Shown: piece after piece, positions 1 through 9,531 of the stretch
Layout: each line of letters starts with the position of its first letter
Position numbering within the stretch: position 1 is the first letter of the stretch
Origin: Flavobacteriaceae bacterium
GTDB taxonomy: Bacteria > Bacteroidota > Bacteroidia > Flavobacteriales > Flavobacteriaceae
Reading direction: 5' to 3'
Assembly: GCA_028279515.1 (NCBI GenBank)
Contig: JANQNQ010000004.1
Coordinates: 62,001-126,000 of the forward strand
Length of the DNA: 64,000 bases
Notes under the pieces: model-generated
What the model was told of the DNA's origin: nothing
Databases searched by the model: none
The model's input: only the letters and a program-made list of their open reading frames with translations
Made by a program: the position numbers and the translations under genes

Positions 1-2900
1 TTCATATGATTCTAAAGGCCTCCAATGAAAAGTTGTGGGGTGTCTCACCATATGGGATATTCTCTGTAGATATTTTCACCGAAGAAGTAAGATGGTATAC
101 GTTTCCCGAACCCAAAAACCCGAAGCGGAGTATGTTCTTTGCGTCAATTTTAGAGGACAAGAAAGGACAGCTGTGGTTTGGTACCACAAGGTCTAACCAT
201 GTGTATTGTTATACCGTTGATGGGCAATTTAAAGGATATGATTTGACCGAGTATTTCACTGATGACAGTCCGACCAATAAAAATATGGAATTCATCATTA
301 GAGCAAAACAAGTACTTTCGGATGGATCGGTATTATTTGAAAGTAATCACAGAACAGAGTGGGTACTTTTTAAAGAAGGCGAATTTAGGCTACTAAAAGA
401 AGAAGGAGAAGAAGACCACATAGAAGACGGTGTACATTCAATCGTGGAGAATGGTAAGTACTTTGAAGAGAATTCTTCAGGAACCTTCTTTTACAAGGGA
501 TCTGAGTTTGTATACAATTACCTTCCAGAGATCGACAAGCAGGTCATCATTTTTCCCTTTTCCGAAGTTCTAGAGGTTCAAGATGGCTTTGAGCAAGAGG
601 TTTCGGAGAGACCTTTACATTTTGTTTTTCATAATAAAGGAACATCTAACATTGGGGCACTGAGGTTCAATAGGAGTGCAGACCACTATGAATTGGTAGA
701 AGTAGCCTCTTTTGATTTTGATTCGGAAATCACAAATTTTGTGAGCGATGAGACTGGATATTTGTGGGTTCATCATTTTGGGACCATCACTAAAATTAGG
801 CCCAAGAGTTTAGGTTTTGAAACGTATCTTGACGATTACAAACGGCACGGCCTTTCTACCTCTGTAAGTTGTAGGGCCCTTCATGAAGACAGCAACGGAA
901 ACATATACATGTTTTCCCAAAATGGTCTATTTAAAAGGACTGAAGGAGAAAAAGACTTCAAGCTACTCCCGATACTAGAAAAAGAGACAGGAGAAGGGCT
1001 TCCCAAAGGAATGTACAATGCTTTCTTTGAAAACGATAGCATCGTTTGGGCCTATGGATTTAATGCTAATTTACGCCGAATAGACCTGTCGACAAATACG
1101 TCAAAGCATGTAACACCGCCTATGAGTGTGCATCCAACAGGAAGGGCATATCAAGACATGGAAAGAATCAATGAAAACCAAGTGTTGATCGGGTCACTTT
1201 CTGGTTTGATTACGTTGAATCTTGACACCAAAACTTTTCAAAATGCCAATGAGATAGGATCGGGATATGATTTGAAAAATCACAACATCCTTGACATTTA
1301 TGTTGGTCGTAATAAGAAAGTGGTTTGGATTGCATCCATCAATGGAAATGGTGTTTACAAAAAAGACCTAACCACGGGTAAAGTAGAGCACTTTTCGACT
1401 TCTTCAACTCCTGTGGCACTTATCAGTGACAACGTCCGGTCGATATATGAAGACACTAAAGGAAGGATATGGTTTTCTACAAGTATCGGAGTGCAACGGA
1501 TCGATTTTGCTTCGGGTATTTCCAAAACCTTCCGTAGGGCCAACGGACAAGCCAATGACATTATGGTCAACGTACTTGAGTACCAAGGTGCCTATTGGAT
1601 TAGTACCTTCAATGGGCTGCTACGTTTGGAAGAAGATATGAAGACCTTTGAAGAGTATTATGTAGAAGATGGCCTTCCGAATAATGAATTCAACACAAAA
1701 TCTTCCTTTAGGTCAAGTGATGGTCGTTTCTTTTTTGGGGGAATATCGGGGTTGGTAGAATTTGACCCAAAAGCCATCGAATCCCAAAAAAAAGCGCAGT
1801 TCGAAATATTCCTAGCTCAGTTAGACCTTTTTGATGAAGAGACTGGTCAGAACAAGACGTTTAGCAGTGATTTGAGCACGATCAAAGACGTGATCATCCC
1901 ATACAGTCACAACTATGCAAACCTCACTTTCGTAATCAATGATATGTTTGATCCAGAAAAGAACGACTTCGAGTATCGTATTAAGGAAGTGTCGGCTGAT
2001 TGGGTCTCATTGGGAAATGACAATATCGTTCCCCTGTTTGGAATGGAACCAGGCAATTACAACTTAGAGGTTAGGGGCTATTCGTCCCGCGGAATCCCTA
2101 CCAACACGCTACATTATAAAGTGCGGGTAGAACAGATATTCTATAAACAACGATGGTTTCTTATCACATTGATGGCCGGTGTGTTGCTCCTTGGTGGTTT
2201 TCTTTTCTTAAGAAGACAACAACACCTTAGAAGGCAAATAGAGCAGCAACATAAGATTGCTTTATTAGAAGCAACAACCCTTCGAGCCCAAATGAACCCA
2301 CACTTTTTGTTCAATGCCCTCAATGGATTGCAGCACGCATTTGCAGTAAAAGGAAAACAAGAGGTGCAAGAATATTTCAATGCCATCAACCGATTCTTGC
2401 GACTAACCGTTGATATGAACCTCTCTGACTACATTGTACTCGATGATGAGGTCGATTATCTAAGGTCATATCTCTTCTTAGAGAGATTTAGGCTCAATGA
2501 TGATCTTGAAGTGGTGTTCGACGTTCAAGAAGGTCTTGACACCCAAAGCACTTGGATTCCGACCATGCTATTTCAACCCATAGTTGAAAATGCCATTATC
2601 CACGGGCTACTGCCTAAACAAGGTGATCGAAAGATAGAGATTAGGCTTTCAGAAGAAGAAGGCCATTTGATTGGCGAAGTAACCGACAACGGTGTAGGCC
2701 GAAAAACTGCCGAAATAAATAAAAAGTGCCAAAATAGACAACACCGTTCTTGGGCAACACGCATTATGAACGAACGCATCAAACTCATGAAAAGCGTCAA
2801 TCGTGTAGCTGTTCACGTCGAGACCATAGATCTTATAAACGAAGGACAGGCAATGGGCACCAAAGTCGTCATAAAAATCCCAGTTATACAGAATAAGTGA
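1..2900 (+). CDS. Two-component regulator propeller sensor histidine kinase (LytS type), 5'-truncated
   Basis: This is a membrane sensor kinase whose reading frame is open at the left edge of the window, so the true start and signal peptide are missing; the first visible Met is at 6. The N-terminal ~630 residues contain repeated propeller blades (for example GQLWFGTT, GYLWVHHF, GRIWFSTS), then a Y_Y_Y domain (FEYRIKEVSADW) at about 655-710, one transmembrane helix at about 716-737 and a short coiled coil. The kinase core is of the LytS/His_kinase type: MNPHFLFN with phospho-acceptor His766 (counted from Met at 6), N-box QPIVENAIIHG near 857-867 and a G-box DNGVGR. A LytTR regulator starts 129 bp downstream, the usual partner. 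The ligand cannot be read from the sequence. Confidence 0.9.
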   Translation, partial: HMILKASNEKLWGVSPYGIFSVDIFTEEVRWYTFPEPKNPKRSMFFASILEDKKGQLWFGTTRSNHVYCYTVDGQFKGYDLTEYFTDDSPTNKNMEFIIRAKQVLSDGSVLFESNHRTEWVLFKEGEFRLLKEEGEEDHIEDGVHSIVENGKYFEENSSGTFFYKGSEFVYNYLPEIDKQVIIFPFSEVLEVQDGFEQEVSERPLHFVFHNKGTSNIGALRFNRSADHYELVEVASFDFDSEITNFVSDETGYLWVHHFGTITKIRPKSLGFETYLDDYKRHGLSTSVSCRALHEDSNGNIYMFSQNGLFKRTEGEKDFKLLPILEKETGEGLPKGMYNAFFENDSIVWAYGFNANLRRIDLSTNTSKHVTPPMSVHPTGRAYQDMERINENQVLIGSLSGLITLNLDTKTFQNANEIGSGYDLKNHNILDIYVGRNKKVVWIASINGNGVYKKDLTTGKVEHFSTSSTPVALISDNVRSIYEDTKGRIWFSTSIGVQRIDFASGISKTFRRANGQANDIMVNVLEYQGAYWISTFNGLLRLEEDMKTFEEYYVEDGLPNNEFNTKSSFRSSDGRFFFGGISGLVEFDPKAIESQKKAQFEIFLAQLDLFDEETGQNKTFSSDLSTIKDVIIPYSHNYANLTFVINDMFDPEKNDFEYRIKEVSADWVSLGNDNIVPLFGMEPGNYNLEVRGYSSRGIPTNTLHYKVRVEQIFYKQRWFLITLMAGVLLLGGFLFLRRQQHLRRQIEQQHKIALLEATTLRAQMNPHFLFNALNGLQHAFAVKGKQEVQEYFNAINRFLRLTVDMNLSDYIVLDDEVDYLRSYLFLERFRLNDDLEVVFDVQEGLDTQSTWIPTMLFQPIVENAIIHGLLPKQGDRKIEIRLSEEEGHLIGEVTDNGVGRKTAEINKKCQNRQHRSWATRIMNERIKLMKSVNRVAVHVETIDLINEGQAMGTKVVIKIPVIQNK

Positions 2901-3029
2901 CGTTTATCGGTAATAAGTGGTCAGTGGTCGATTAATCGATTCTCTTAAATCGAAACAGCTGATAATCAATAAGATTCGAATATTTTTATTGTTAGGAAGT
3001 AAATCAATCAACCCATTAAACCGCATCTT

Positions 3030-3791
3030 ATGAGAAGAATTTGTGCTGTCATCGTTGATGACAACCCCTCAAACATCAGCTTGTTAACTAGCTACGTGAA
3101 GAACTACTGCTCTTCAACAATGCGCGTCGTTGGGACCGCTTCAAGACAAAAGGAAGCGATTTCACTCATCAACAAGTATAAGCCCGAGATACTCTTTTTG
3201 GACATCATGCTGCAAACAGGTACGAGTTTTGAAATACTAGAGCGTATTGAACCATATGATTACAGAGTGATTTTTGCTACAGCTTATGACAAATTTGCAT
3301 TGAAAGCCTTTAAATACAATGCGGTCGATTATTTAATGAAGCCCATTGATGAAAGAGAATTTTTGTCCGCTACAAACAAAGTATGTAATGACATTCTTGA
3401 GCGCAGATTTCTTGAGCCCGAAAGGATTACGAGGCTGTCAGACTCTTTTAAAGGCCGCAGCCATAACCTAGACTTTATTACGGTGCCTTCGGTGGACAGG
3501 ATTGAATTTGTTAGGTCAAACGATATTATCTTCTGCAAATCAGATGGACGATACACAGAGTTTCATTTAGAAGGCGGAAGAGAACTCGTTGCCAGCAAAA
3601 GTTTAGGTGAGTTTCAACATGACTTAGATAAAGGACAATTTTTTAGAATACATCACAGCTACATTGTAAACTTGATGCATGTACTAAACATAAATAAATC
3701 CGCCGGAAACTATATAGAATTGAGCAATGGTAAATCACTCCCAATAGCCAAAAGGAGACAGCAAGAACTGCACCGATACCTAAACATTTAA
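3030..3791 (+). CDS. LytTR-family response regulator
   Basis: 253-residue DNA-binding response regulator. The receiver domain (about 1-120) has the acidic pair D10-D11, the phospho-acceptor D58 in LFLDIML and the conserved Lys in MKPID near 109. A LytTR DNA-binding domain follows at about 150-250 (VDRIEFVRSNDIIFCKSDGR, FFRIHHSYIVNL). It lies directly after the propeller kinase on the same strand and is probably its target. A strong intrinsic terminator sits about 30 bp after the stop, so the kinase/regulator pair looks like a complete transcription unit. Confidence 0.9.
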   Translation: MRRICAVIVDDNPSNISLLTSYVKNYCSSTMRVVGTASRQKEAISLINKYKPEILFLDIMLQTGTSFEILERIEPYDYRVIFATAYDKFALKAFKYNAVDYLMKPIDEREFLSATNKVCNDILERRFLEPERITRLSDSFKGRSHNLDFITVPSVDRIEFVRSNDIIFCKSDGRYTEFHLEGGRELVASKSLGEFQHDLDKGQFFRIHHSYIVNLMHVLNINKSAGNYIELSNGKSLPIAKRRQQELHRYLNI

Positions 3792-3822
3792 TTGCTGTGA
3801 AAGAGAAAGAAGAATAGAAGAG

Positions 3823-3851
3823 AAAAGGCACCATTTGGTGCCTTTTTTTTT
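3823..3851 (+). terminator. Intrinsic terminator after the LytTR regulator
   Basis: A perfect 10-bp stem AAAAGGCACC / GGTGCCTTTT with a 4-nt loop is followed by a T run (nine T in all at 3843-3851). It lies 32 bp downstream of the regulator stop and ends that operon. Confidence 0.85.
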
Positions 3852-3953
3852 GTGCCTGCCAACTGACTGAGCTGATTTTTATCATAGTTAATCATCATTC
3901 GTACCTCTACCTTTGAGTATAGCTTTTGTATCGTAAAAGACAAACTTCAATAA

Positions 3954-4370
3954 ATGAGAGCCATGAAAAAAGTAGGAATTTGGATAGACAAGAAAAACGC
4001 ACACCTGATTACATTGTTAGGAGAGAAAGAAACCTTTGAAACGATCGTATCTGATGTCGATGACTTTCGAATAGGTGGTGGGTCGGGCACTCGCGTTAAG
4101 GGAGGGCCACAAGATGTGGTTCAGGATAGTAAGTACCTCGAACGAGAGAAACATCAGCTCAAGGCGTACTTCACCAAAGTGATCAACAAGGTCAAAGACG
4201 CTGACGTCATCACCATCTTCGGACCGGCCGAGGCAGGGCTCAAACTACAAAAGGAAATACAAGAAAATCACAAGACTATTGCGACCAAGCTTAGAGCACT
4301 TGAAAAGACCGACAGCATGACCGAGAATCAAACACGCGCCTTGGTACGTGATTACTTCAAAGAAAGCTAA
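3954..4370 (+). CDS. eRF1-domain-3-like (baeRF-type) small protein
   Basis: 138-residue soluble protein with the pattern of the archaeo-eukaryotic release-factor C-terminal fold found in many bacteria: a GIWIDKKNAHLI start, a central DVITIFGPAEAGLKLQKE strand-helix, and a DSMTENQTRALVRDYF ending. Such proteins are often annotated as translational-machinery or host-attachment-like, but their role is not established. Translation may begin at 3954 or at Met 3963 (MKKVGIW), which fits the family start better. A predicted lipoprotein follows after 45 bp on the same strand, so the two may be cotranscribed. Function is inferred from fold resemblance only. Confidence 0.6.
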   Translation: MRAMKKVGIWIDKKNAHLITLLGEKETFETIVSDVDDFRIGGGSGTRVKGGPQDVVQDSKYLEREKHQLKAYFTKVINKVKDADVITIFGPAEAGLKLQKEIQENHKTIATKLRALEKTDSMTENQTRALVRDYFKES

Positions 4371-4415
4371 TAGTCAGACACCGAGTAATCAAACGAAAAC
4401 GCTAAAAACATAAAA

Positions 4416-5057
4416 ATGAAACAATTTATAACAATAGGGTTTGCCGCATCCTTGTTATTGGGTTGTTCAACTACACAACTTGTCAATAATTGGAAGAACC
4501 CAGACATCGAATATTTTGAACCCGTAAAAGTATTGGTCATCGGTATGACTGCTGACATTGCGGCGCGAGAGAAGTTTGAGTCTCGATTAAAGGATGAGGT
4601 AGAGGCTAGGGGAGTCGAAGGCGTAATGAGTCTAGATATCTTTTCGCCAACATTCACCTCTAACGAAAAGACCGAAAAGCAGGTGCAAGAGGTCGAATAC
4701 CAACTCCTTGAAGAAGGTTTTGACGCTATCTTGCTTACCAAGATCATCGGCACTGAGGACAAGATAACGTTGGCGCAGGCCTACCGCAATCAAGAAGATA
4801 CCTATCGAGGATTTCGAGATGATTATTACAGTCATCAAGACATCTATTACAACCCAAAGTATTACGAACCTTATACTATCTATCATGCAGAGACCGCACT
4901 GTACTGCATTTGTCCAGGAAAGGATCGCGAACTCATCTGGAAAGGCGCGATTGATATCAATGACCCAAAAAATGCTGATAGGGCGATTGATGATTACGTA
5001 AAATTGGTACTCTTGGCTCTCGAAGAACAAAGGCTATTGCCAAAAAAAGTAAAGTAA
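4416..5057 (+). CDS. Predicted lipoprotein of unknown function
   Basis: 213-residue protein with a lipoprotein signal: short basic start, hydrophobic stretch and lipobox LLLGCS with the lipidated Cys at residue 17. It is therefore expected at the cell envelope, in the periplasm or outer membrane. The mature part has an alpha/beta look (VKVLVIGMTADIAAREKFE, FDAILLTKIIG) and a Tyr-rich segment around residues 135-155 (RDDYYSHQDIYYNPKYYEPY). I do not recognise the family. It follows the eRF1-like gene at 45 bp. Confidence 0.7.
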   Translation: MKQFITIGFAASLLLGCSTTQLVNNWKNPDIEYFEPVKVLVIGMTADIAAREKFESRLKDEVEARGVEGVMSLDIFSPTFTSNEKTEKQVQEVEYQLLEEGFDAILLTKIIGTEDKITLAQAYRNQEDTYRGFRDDYYSHQDIYYNPKYYEPYTIYHAETALYCICPGKDRELIWKGAIDINDPKNADRAIDDYVKLVLLALEEQRLLPKKVK

Positions 5058-5137
5058 TACGAAGTTGCTGACATGACCACGAGTGTGTAAGAGTGTTAAT
5101 GTTTTTACAAATGAAGTCAAAATGTTCAATGTTTTCA

Positions 5138-5145
5138 TAACTTTG
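5138..5145 (+). promoter_or_regulatory. Candidate -7 element (TAnnTTTG) upstream of the GLPGLI gene
   Basis: TAACTTTG matches the Bacteroidota -7 consensus TAnnTTTG exactly and lies 29 bp before the ATG at 5174. No good -33 TTTG at the expected 19-21 bp spacing was found, so this is a partial match only. Confidence 0.4.
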
Positions 5146-5173
5146 TTGAACAAATTAACTATACACACCCATC

Positions 5174-6013
5174 ATGAAATCACTTTACGCTGCATTCATC
5201 GCATTCTCATTCCTCTTTACGCTGACGTTTACATCAGAAACTGAAACCCAGGAGTTTCAAGGAAAAGCCTATTATTTTTCTAAATCTAAAATGGAATTAG
5301 GGCGCTGGGGTGCGCGAATGAGCGAAGCCCAGAAAAAGCAAATTCAAGCACGTCTTAAGAATAGGCTAGAAAAAACCTATGTGTTAAGTTTCGACAAAGT
5401 AGCTTCTGTGTTCGATGAAGAAGATCAGATCAATGCCATTTCTGGCGCCACAGACTCTTGGGGAAGTAATTTTTCCCGTGGGAAACAATACAAGAACGTA
5501 AAGGAAAACCAACTGATACAGAGTCAGGAGTTCTACGGAAAGAAATTCTTGGTCAAGGATAAATTGCAGAAGATAGAATGGAAGATGGGGTCAGAGTCCA
5601 AGCAGATAGGACAATACATGTGCTTCAAGGCGACGGCATCGGTTCCGAAGGATCAATTGAATTGGTATAACTTTTCATGGAGAGATATACGTCGTCCGTC
5701 AACAACCGAAGCAAGCGAAGAAAATAAGGAGCCAGAGATAGAAATGACCGAAGTCGAAGCTTGGTATACGTTACAGATTCCTGTAAGTCATGGTCCAGCC
5801 GAATTTTGGGGACTTCCCGGACTTATTCTGGAGGTAAGCGCAGGAAACACCGTCATGTTGTGCACCAAAGTTGTCATCAACCCCGATGAGGTGGTCGAGA
5901 TTGAAGCACCGTCAAAAGGAAAGGAAATCACTATCAAGGATTATCAGGCCACCGTAAAAGGAAAAATGCAAGAAATGCGTGATAACCGCGGAAGAAGGAG
6001 AAGAAGCCAATAA
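5174..6013 (+). CDS. GLPGLI family protein
   Basis: 279-residue secreted protein with an N-terminal signal peptide (hydrophobic residues 4-20). The family signature is visible as EFWGLPGLILEVSAGN around residues 216-231. The C-terminus is strongly basic (RGRRRRSQ). GLPGLI proteins are Bacteroidota-specific envelope proteins of unknown role, commonly encoded just before an outer-membrane carboxypeptidase-regulatory-like beta-barrel protein, exactly as here: the next start is only 41 bp downstream. The two products probably work together at the outer membrane. Confidence 0.88.
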   Translation: MKSLYAAFIAFSFLFTLTFTSETETQEFQGKAYYFSKSKMELGRWGARMSEAQKKQIQARLKNRLEKTYVLSFDKVASVFDEEDQINAISGATDSWGSNFSRGKQYKNVKENQLIQSQEFYGKKFLVKDKLQKIEWKMGSESKQIGQYMCFKATASVPKDQLNWYNFSWRDIRRPSTTEASEENKEPEIEMTEVEAWYTLQIPVSHGPAEFWGLPGLILEVSAGNTVMLCTKVVINPDEVVEIEAPSKGKEITIKDYQATVKGKMQEMRDNRGRRRRSQ

Positions 6014-6054
6014 TTTTGATGAAAAGTGATGTATCCTTCAAAGGACGTATGCTC

Positions 6055-8769
6055 ATGAAAAAAATAAGCTGCATTATACTGCTCTTCGCAGTGGTGAGTT
6101 CGTATGCACAGATCAAAGTACAAGGCGTCGTTAAAGACAGTCTAAACAATCCTTTAGAGTTGGCTAATGTAGTAGCCATCAACGAGGCTACAAAGACCTT
6201 AGAATCGTATGGTATTACCAATGCGCAGGGAAAGTATTCTCTAGAAGTGGGTGCCAATAGCACCTACAAAATGCAAGTAAGCTACATCGGTATGAAGCCT
6301 TTCGAAGAAGTACTTACGACCAAAGAAAGCGATATTACCAAAGACTTTACCCTTCAATCTGATAACCAGCTCGACGCGGTGCAATTGGTGTATGAGATGC
6401 CAGTGGTTGTCAAGGGCGATACCCTTATCTATGATGCCGATTCCTTCAATACAGGTACCGAACGTAAACTCGGCGATGTGCTTGAAAATCTCCCAGGCGT
6501 TGAGATCAACGAAGATGGGCAGGTAGAAGTAGAAGGAAAGGTGGTAAACAAACTCATGGTCAACGGAAAGGATTTCTTTGACGGAGATACCAAACTGGCT
6601 ACAGAAAATATTCCTTCGAACGCGGTTTCAAAAGTACAGGTGTTGCGTAACTACTCCGAAGTAGGGCAATTGAGCGGCGTTCGAAACAATCAGGACAACG
6701 TAGCCCTGAACATCAAACTTAAAGAAGGAAAGGAAAACTTCTGGTTCGGAACAGTTACCGCAGGGGCGGGGACAACCCCTGATAATGAACTATACGTACT
6801 ACAACCCAAGCTATTTTATTACAGTCCGAAGTACAGCCTTAATTTTATCGGAGATTTTAATAACACGGGCGAAGTTGGCCTATCTCGACGGGATATCAGA
6901 AACTTGGGCGGCGGCTTTAGGGCCCCGAGTCGTAATAACGGAACCAGTATCAATCTCGGTGATAACGGGCTTAATTTCTTAACCAACCAAGGCAATGCCC
7001 TTGAAATAGAGAACAAGTTAGCAACTGGAAACTTTAGCTATTCACCCCACTCGAAATTAGATTTAAGCGGATTCCTCATCTATAATAGCAGTCGTATACT
7101 TTCTCAAGAAACCAGTCTTGTACAGTATACCGACGCCGCATTGGGTATTCCGGATGAAACCACTGAGCAACGCAGCAGAGAACGTTCGGATCAAGGGTTG
7201 TTAAAGCTTAGCGCTTCCTATCAACCCAACCTAAACAATCAATTGGATTATGATGTTTTAGGTAGAATTTCTAACGATTCGCAAGATCAGAATTTGGTTT
7301 CTTCGGTAATCGGAGGCGTGGAGCAACTGGACGAAGTGAAGCCCTTCAGCATTAACCAAAACCTAAATTACTATTATACATTAGACGATAAGAACATCTT
7401 CGCCCTCGAAGCGCAACATTTGATCAAGGATGAGGATCCGTTTTACAATGCGGTGTTAACTAACGACCCAAACGGATCCGATGCTTTTGATACCACGGCC
7501 GAAGCGCTTGGTCTCGATACTTCTTTGAACAATTATGACCTAGGGCAGAATCGCCGTATCAAATCGAATCAGTTGGATGCAAAGCTTGATTATTACCACA
7601 TTCTTAATCAGCGAAGCAATCTAAATTTTACACTGGGCACTATCTTGAGCAATCAGCAATTTGACTCTAATATCTTTCAGTTTTTAGGGGGAGGAATGCA
7701 GTTTGATCCAACACCAACTTTTAACGACGGACGTGCAACTAATGACACCGAGTACAACTTTAGCGACGTCTATCTAGGCGTTCACTATCGCATCAAAACT
7801 GGAAAGTTCACGATAACCCCTGGTTTTTCTGTACATGCCTACGGAAACAAAAACCGCCAATTTGGAACTACCTTCAAGGATAATTTCTTCCGTTTCTTAC
7901 CTGATTTTGAAACGCGTATCCAGTTCAAGAAGAGTGAAGCGCTCACCCTACGCTATGACATGCGAAATCAATTTACAGATGTCACGCGTTTGGCTCAAGG
8001 CTTGGTACTCAACAATTACAACAGTATTCAGTTCGGTGAGCCCGATCTTCAGAACGCTTTGTCACACAATGTGAGCTTGTTTTATAGTAGTTTCAACCTC
8101 TTTAACTACACCAATGTGTTTGCAAGAGCCTCCTATTCAAAGAACATTGACCAAATTCGTAGCCTGACCAACTTTGAGAATGTGATCCGCACGAGCACCT
8201 TCTTCAACTCAAATTTTGCCGATGAGACCGTTAGTGTCTCCGGAAGGGTACAGCGTACCTTCGGAAAGGTACGAGCGAGTATCAATGCGAGTTTTAACTA
8301 CAGTAAGATCAATCAATTTGTTCAAGGACGTCGATCCTTGAATGAAGGATTTACACAAACGTACATTCCTAGGATACGCACCAACTTTAAGGTGGCTCCG
8401 AATATCAGTGTAAGCTATCGCTACAGTGTTACTAAGAACAATCAAGGGGATCGTGAGACGACCTTTAAAACAAATGCACCAGCTATTGAATTGGACGCTT
8501 ATATCTGGAAAAAGATTTCCTTCGTAACCGACTACCGTTACACAAATCAAGACCTTGGTAACGGACAATCGCAGTCTTTCCAAAATTGGAATGCTCGACT
8601 TTCGTATCGTAAGAACAGGGATGCCAAATGGGAGTATGAGATTCGAGCCAGCAATATATTAGACATCGATTCGCAAGTACGAAACAGCGCCAATAATATT
8701 TCGGTATTTTCTTCGGAAACGTTTATACAACCTCGATTCTTGACGTTTCGATTTGTATATACGTTGTAG
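6055..8769 (+). CDS. TonB-dependent-receptor-like outer membrane beta-barrel protein
   Basis: 904-residue outer-membrane protein. I place the start at ATG 6055 because it opens a clean signal peptide (MKKISCIILLFAVVSSYA) and has AAAGGA nine bases upstream; TTG 6016, ATG 6019 and ATG 6049 are less likely. After the signal comes a carboxypeptidase-regulatory-like domain (VQGVVKDSLNNPLELANVVA), a plug-like segment (LENLPGVEINEDGQVEVEGK, LMVNGKDFFDG), and a long barrel of alternating strands ending in FLTFRFVYTL. The domain order matches the outer-membrane beta-barrel partners of GLPGLI proteins, so substrate transport is uncertain. It forms an operon with the GLPGLI gene. Confidence 0.88.
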   Translation: MKKISCIILLFAVVSSYAQIKVQGVVKDSLNNPLELANVVAINEATKTLESYGITNAQGKYSLEVGANSTYKMQVSYIGMKPFEEVLTTKESDITKDFTLQSDNQLDAVQLVYEMPVVVKGDTLIYDADSFNTGTERKLGDVLENLPGVEINEDGQVEVEGKVVNKLMVNGKDFFDGDTKLATENIPSNAVSKVQVLRNYSEVGQLSGVRNNQDNVALNIKLKEGKENFWFGTVTAGAGTTPDNELYVLQPKLFYYSPKYSLNFIGDFNNTGEVGLSRRDIRNLGGGFRAPSRNNGTSINLGDNGLNFLTNQGNALEIENKLATGNFSYSPHSKLDLSGFLIYNSSRILSQETSLVQYTDAALGIPDETTEQRSRERSDQGLLKLSASYQPNLNNQLDYDVLGRISNDSQDQNLVSSVIGGVEQLDEVKPFSINQNLNYYYTLDDKNIFALEAQHLIKDEDPFYNAVLTNDPNGSDAFDTTAEALGLDTSLNNYDLGQNRRIKSNQLDAKLDYYHILNQRSNLNFTLGTILSNQQFDSNIFQFLGGGMQFDPTPTFNDGRATNDTEYNFSDVYLGVHYRIKTGKFTITPGFSVHAYGNKNRQFGTTFKDNFFRFLPDFETRIQFKKSEALTLRYDMRNQFTDVTRLAQGLVLNNYNSIQFGEPDLQNALSHNVSLFYSSFNLFNYTNVFARASYSKNIDQIRSLTNFENVIRTSTFFNSNFADETVSVSGRVQRTFGKVRASINASFNYSKINQFVQGRRSLNEGFTQTYIPRIRTNFKVAPNISVSYRYSVTKNNQGDRETTFKTNAPAIELDAYIWKKISFVTDYRYTNQDLGNGQSQSFQNWNARLSYRKNRDAKWEYEIRASNILDIDSQVRNSANNISVFSSETFIQPRFLTFRFVYTL

Positions 8770-8773
8770 TGTT

Positions 8774-8808
8774 TAGGTACTGGGCTTTGGGTATTGGGTC
8801 TTGGTTTT
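8774..8808. repeat. Heptad tandem repeat (unit near TGGGTNT)
   Basis: Five consecutive, imperfect 7-bp units just after the beta-barrel gene: taggtac, tgggctt, tgggtat, tgggtct, tggtttt. It belongs to the same 7-bp-period class as several other intergenic sites in this window. Confidence 0.6.
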
Positions 8809-8919
8809 TTTGGAATTTGAGTTTTAGCCATTAACCCGCCTGTACCATTCAGGTAAGTTCACAAATATTTTTTCAAGCTAAAGCCTGAAGACTTGGGTGA
8901 TTGACCTTTTGTTTCTAAC

Positions 8920-8958
8920 ATCCGTCATCCGTCATCCGTCATCCGTCATCCGTCATCT
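8920..8958. repeat. Heptad tandem repeat (ATCCGTC x5)
   Basis: Five perfect copies of the 7-bp unit ATCCGTC at 8920-8954, then a partial copy. It lies in the 293-bp gap between the outer-membrane protein and the VOC gene. Confidence 0.85.
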
Positions 8959-9020
8959 CAATACTCATATCTCAAATCTAAAATCTTATTTCGAAAATTG
9001 TACTTAATACATCAATTTTG

Positions 9021-9053
9021 CCTACGCACACCGAAACTTTAGTGTAGGTGTAG
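9021..9053. repeat. REP-like imperfect palindrome
   Basis: CCTACGCACACC ... GGTGTAG forms an imperfect stem around GAAACTTTAGT. The central CACACCGAAACTTTAG resembles the inner part of the palindrome at 24739-24789 (ACACCGTAGCTTTAG), so both appear to be members of one dispersed family. It lies beside the 3' end of the VOC gene. Confidence 0.5.
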
Positions 9054-9062
9054 ATTTTGCAT

Positions 9063-9458
9063 TTAAAGTTCTTCTAAGATTTGGATATTGTTCCCGCAGG
9101 TATCTTTGAAGACGGCAAATTTGGCGGTTCCCATTTCAGTGGGTTGCATGGTAAATTCTACGCCGAGTTTTACGAGCCTATCATATTCCTCTTGAACGTT
9201 ATCGACGTTAAACTGTGTCCATGGTATTCCTGCATCAAACAATGCCTTTTGAAAGACTTTGGCAGGTTCAAAATGCAGTGGCGCAGGCTCTAACAGTACT
9301 TCCGGTCCGTCTTGGTCTTCTGGAGCCACGACGGTAAGCCAGCGGCTGTCATTATCCACAGGAATGTCTAACTTTTTGATGAATCCTAAGGTTTCGGTAT
9401 AAAACTTCAGGGCTTTTTCTTGATCTAGAACAGGAACGCTGATTGCACGTACTTTCAT
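9063..9458 (-). CDS. VOC (glyoxalase/bleomycin-resistance) family protein
   Basis: 131-residue single-domain protein of the vicinal-oxygen-chelate superfamily. It has the typical opening AISVPVLDQEKALKFYTETL and closing DTCGNNIQILEEL, and a central EVLLEP acidic ligand position. Members act as metal-dependent isomerases or dioxygenases or as binding proteins; the substrate is not readable. It is the last gene of a minus-strand trio: EthD-type lipoprotein, AraC regulator, VOC protein. The 73-bp spacing suggests co-expression under the AraC protein. Confidence 0.85.
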   Translation of the reverse strand: MKVRAISVPVLDQEKALKFYTETLGFIKKLDIPVDNDSRWLTVVAPEDQDGPEVLLEPAPLHFEPAKVFQKALFDAGIPWTQFNVDNVQEEYDRLVKLGVEFTMQPTEMGTAKFAVFKDTCGNNIQILEEL

Positions 9459-9531
9459 AATGTGTTTTTTTGATTAGAATTGCAGGCCTTTGTCTAAGTG
9501 TTTTGACCTTTCATAGCAAAATTAGACATTC

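Noticed and set aside
3954-4370. Genuine peptide release factor
   Set aside because: Only the C-terminal eRF1-like domain is present; no NIKS or GGQ motif is found.
8920-8958. Possible CRISPR-like array
   Set aside because: The units are 7 bp with no spacers; it is a simple tandem repeat.
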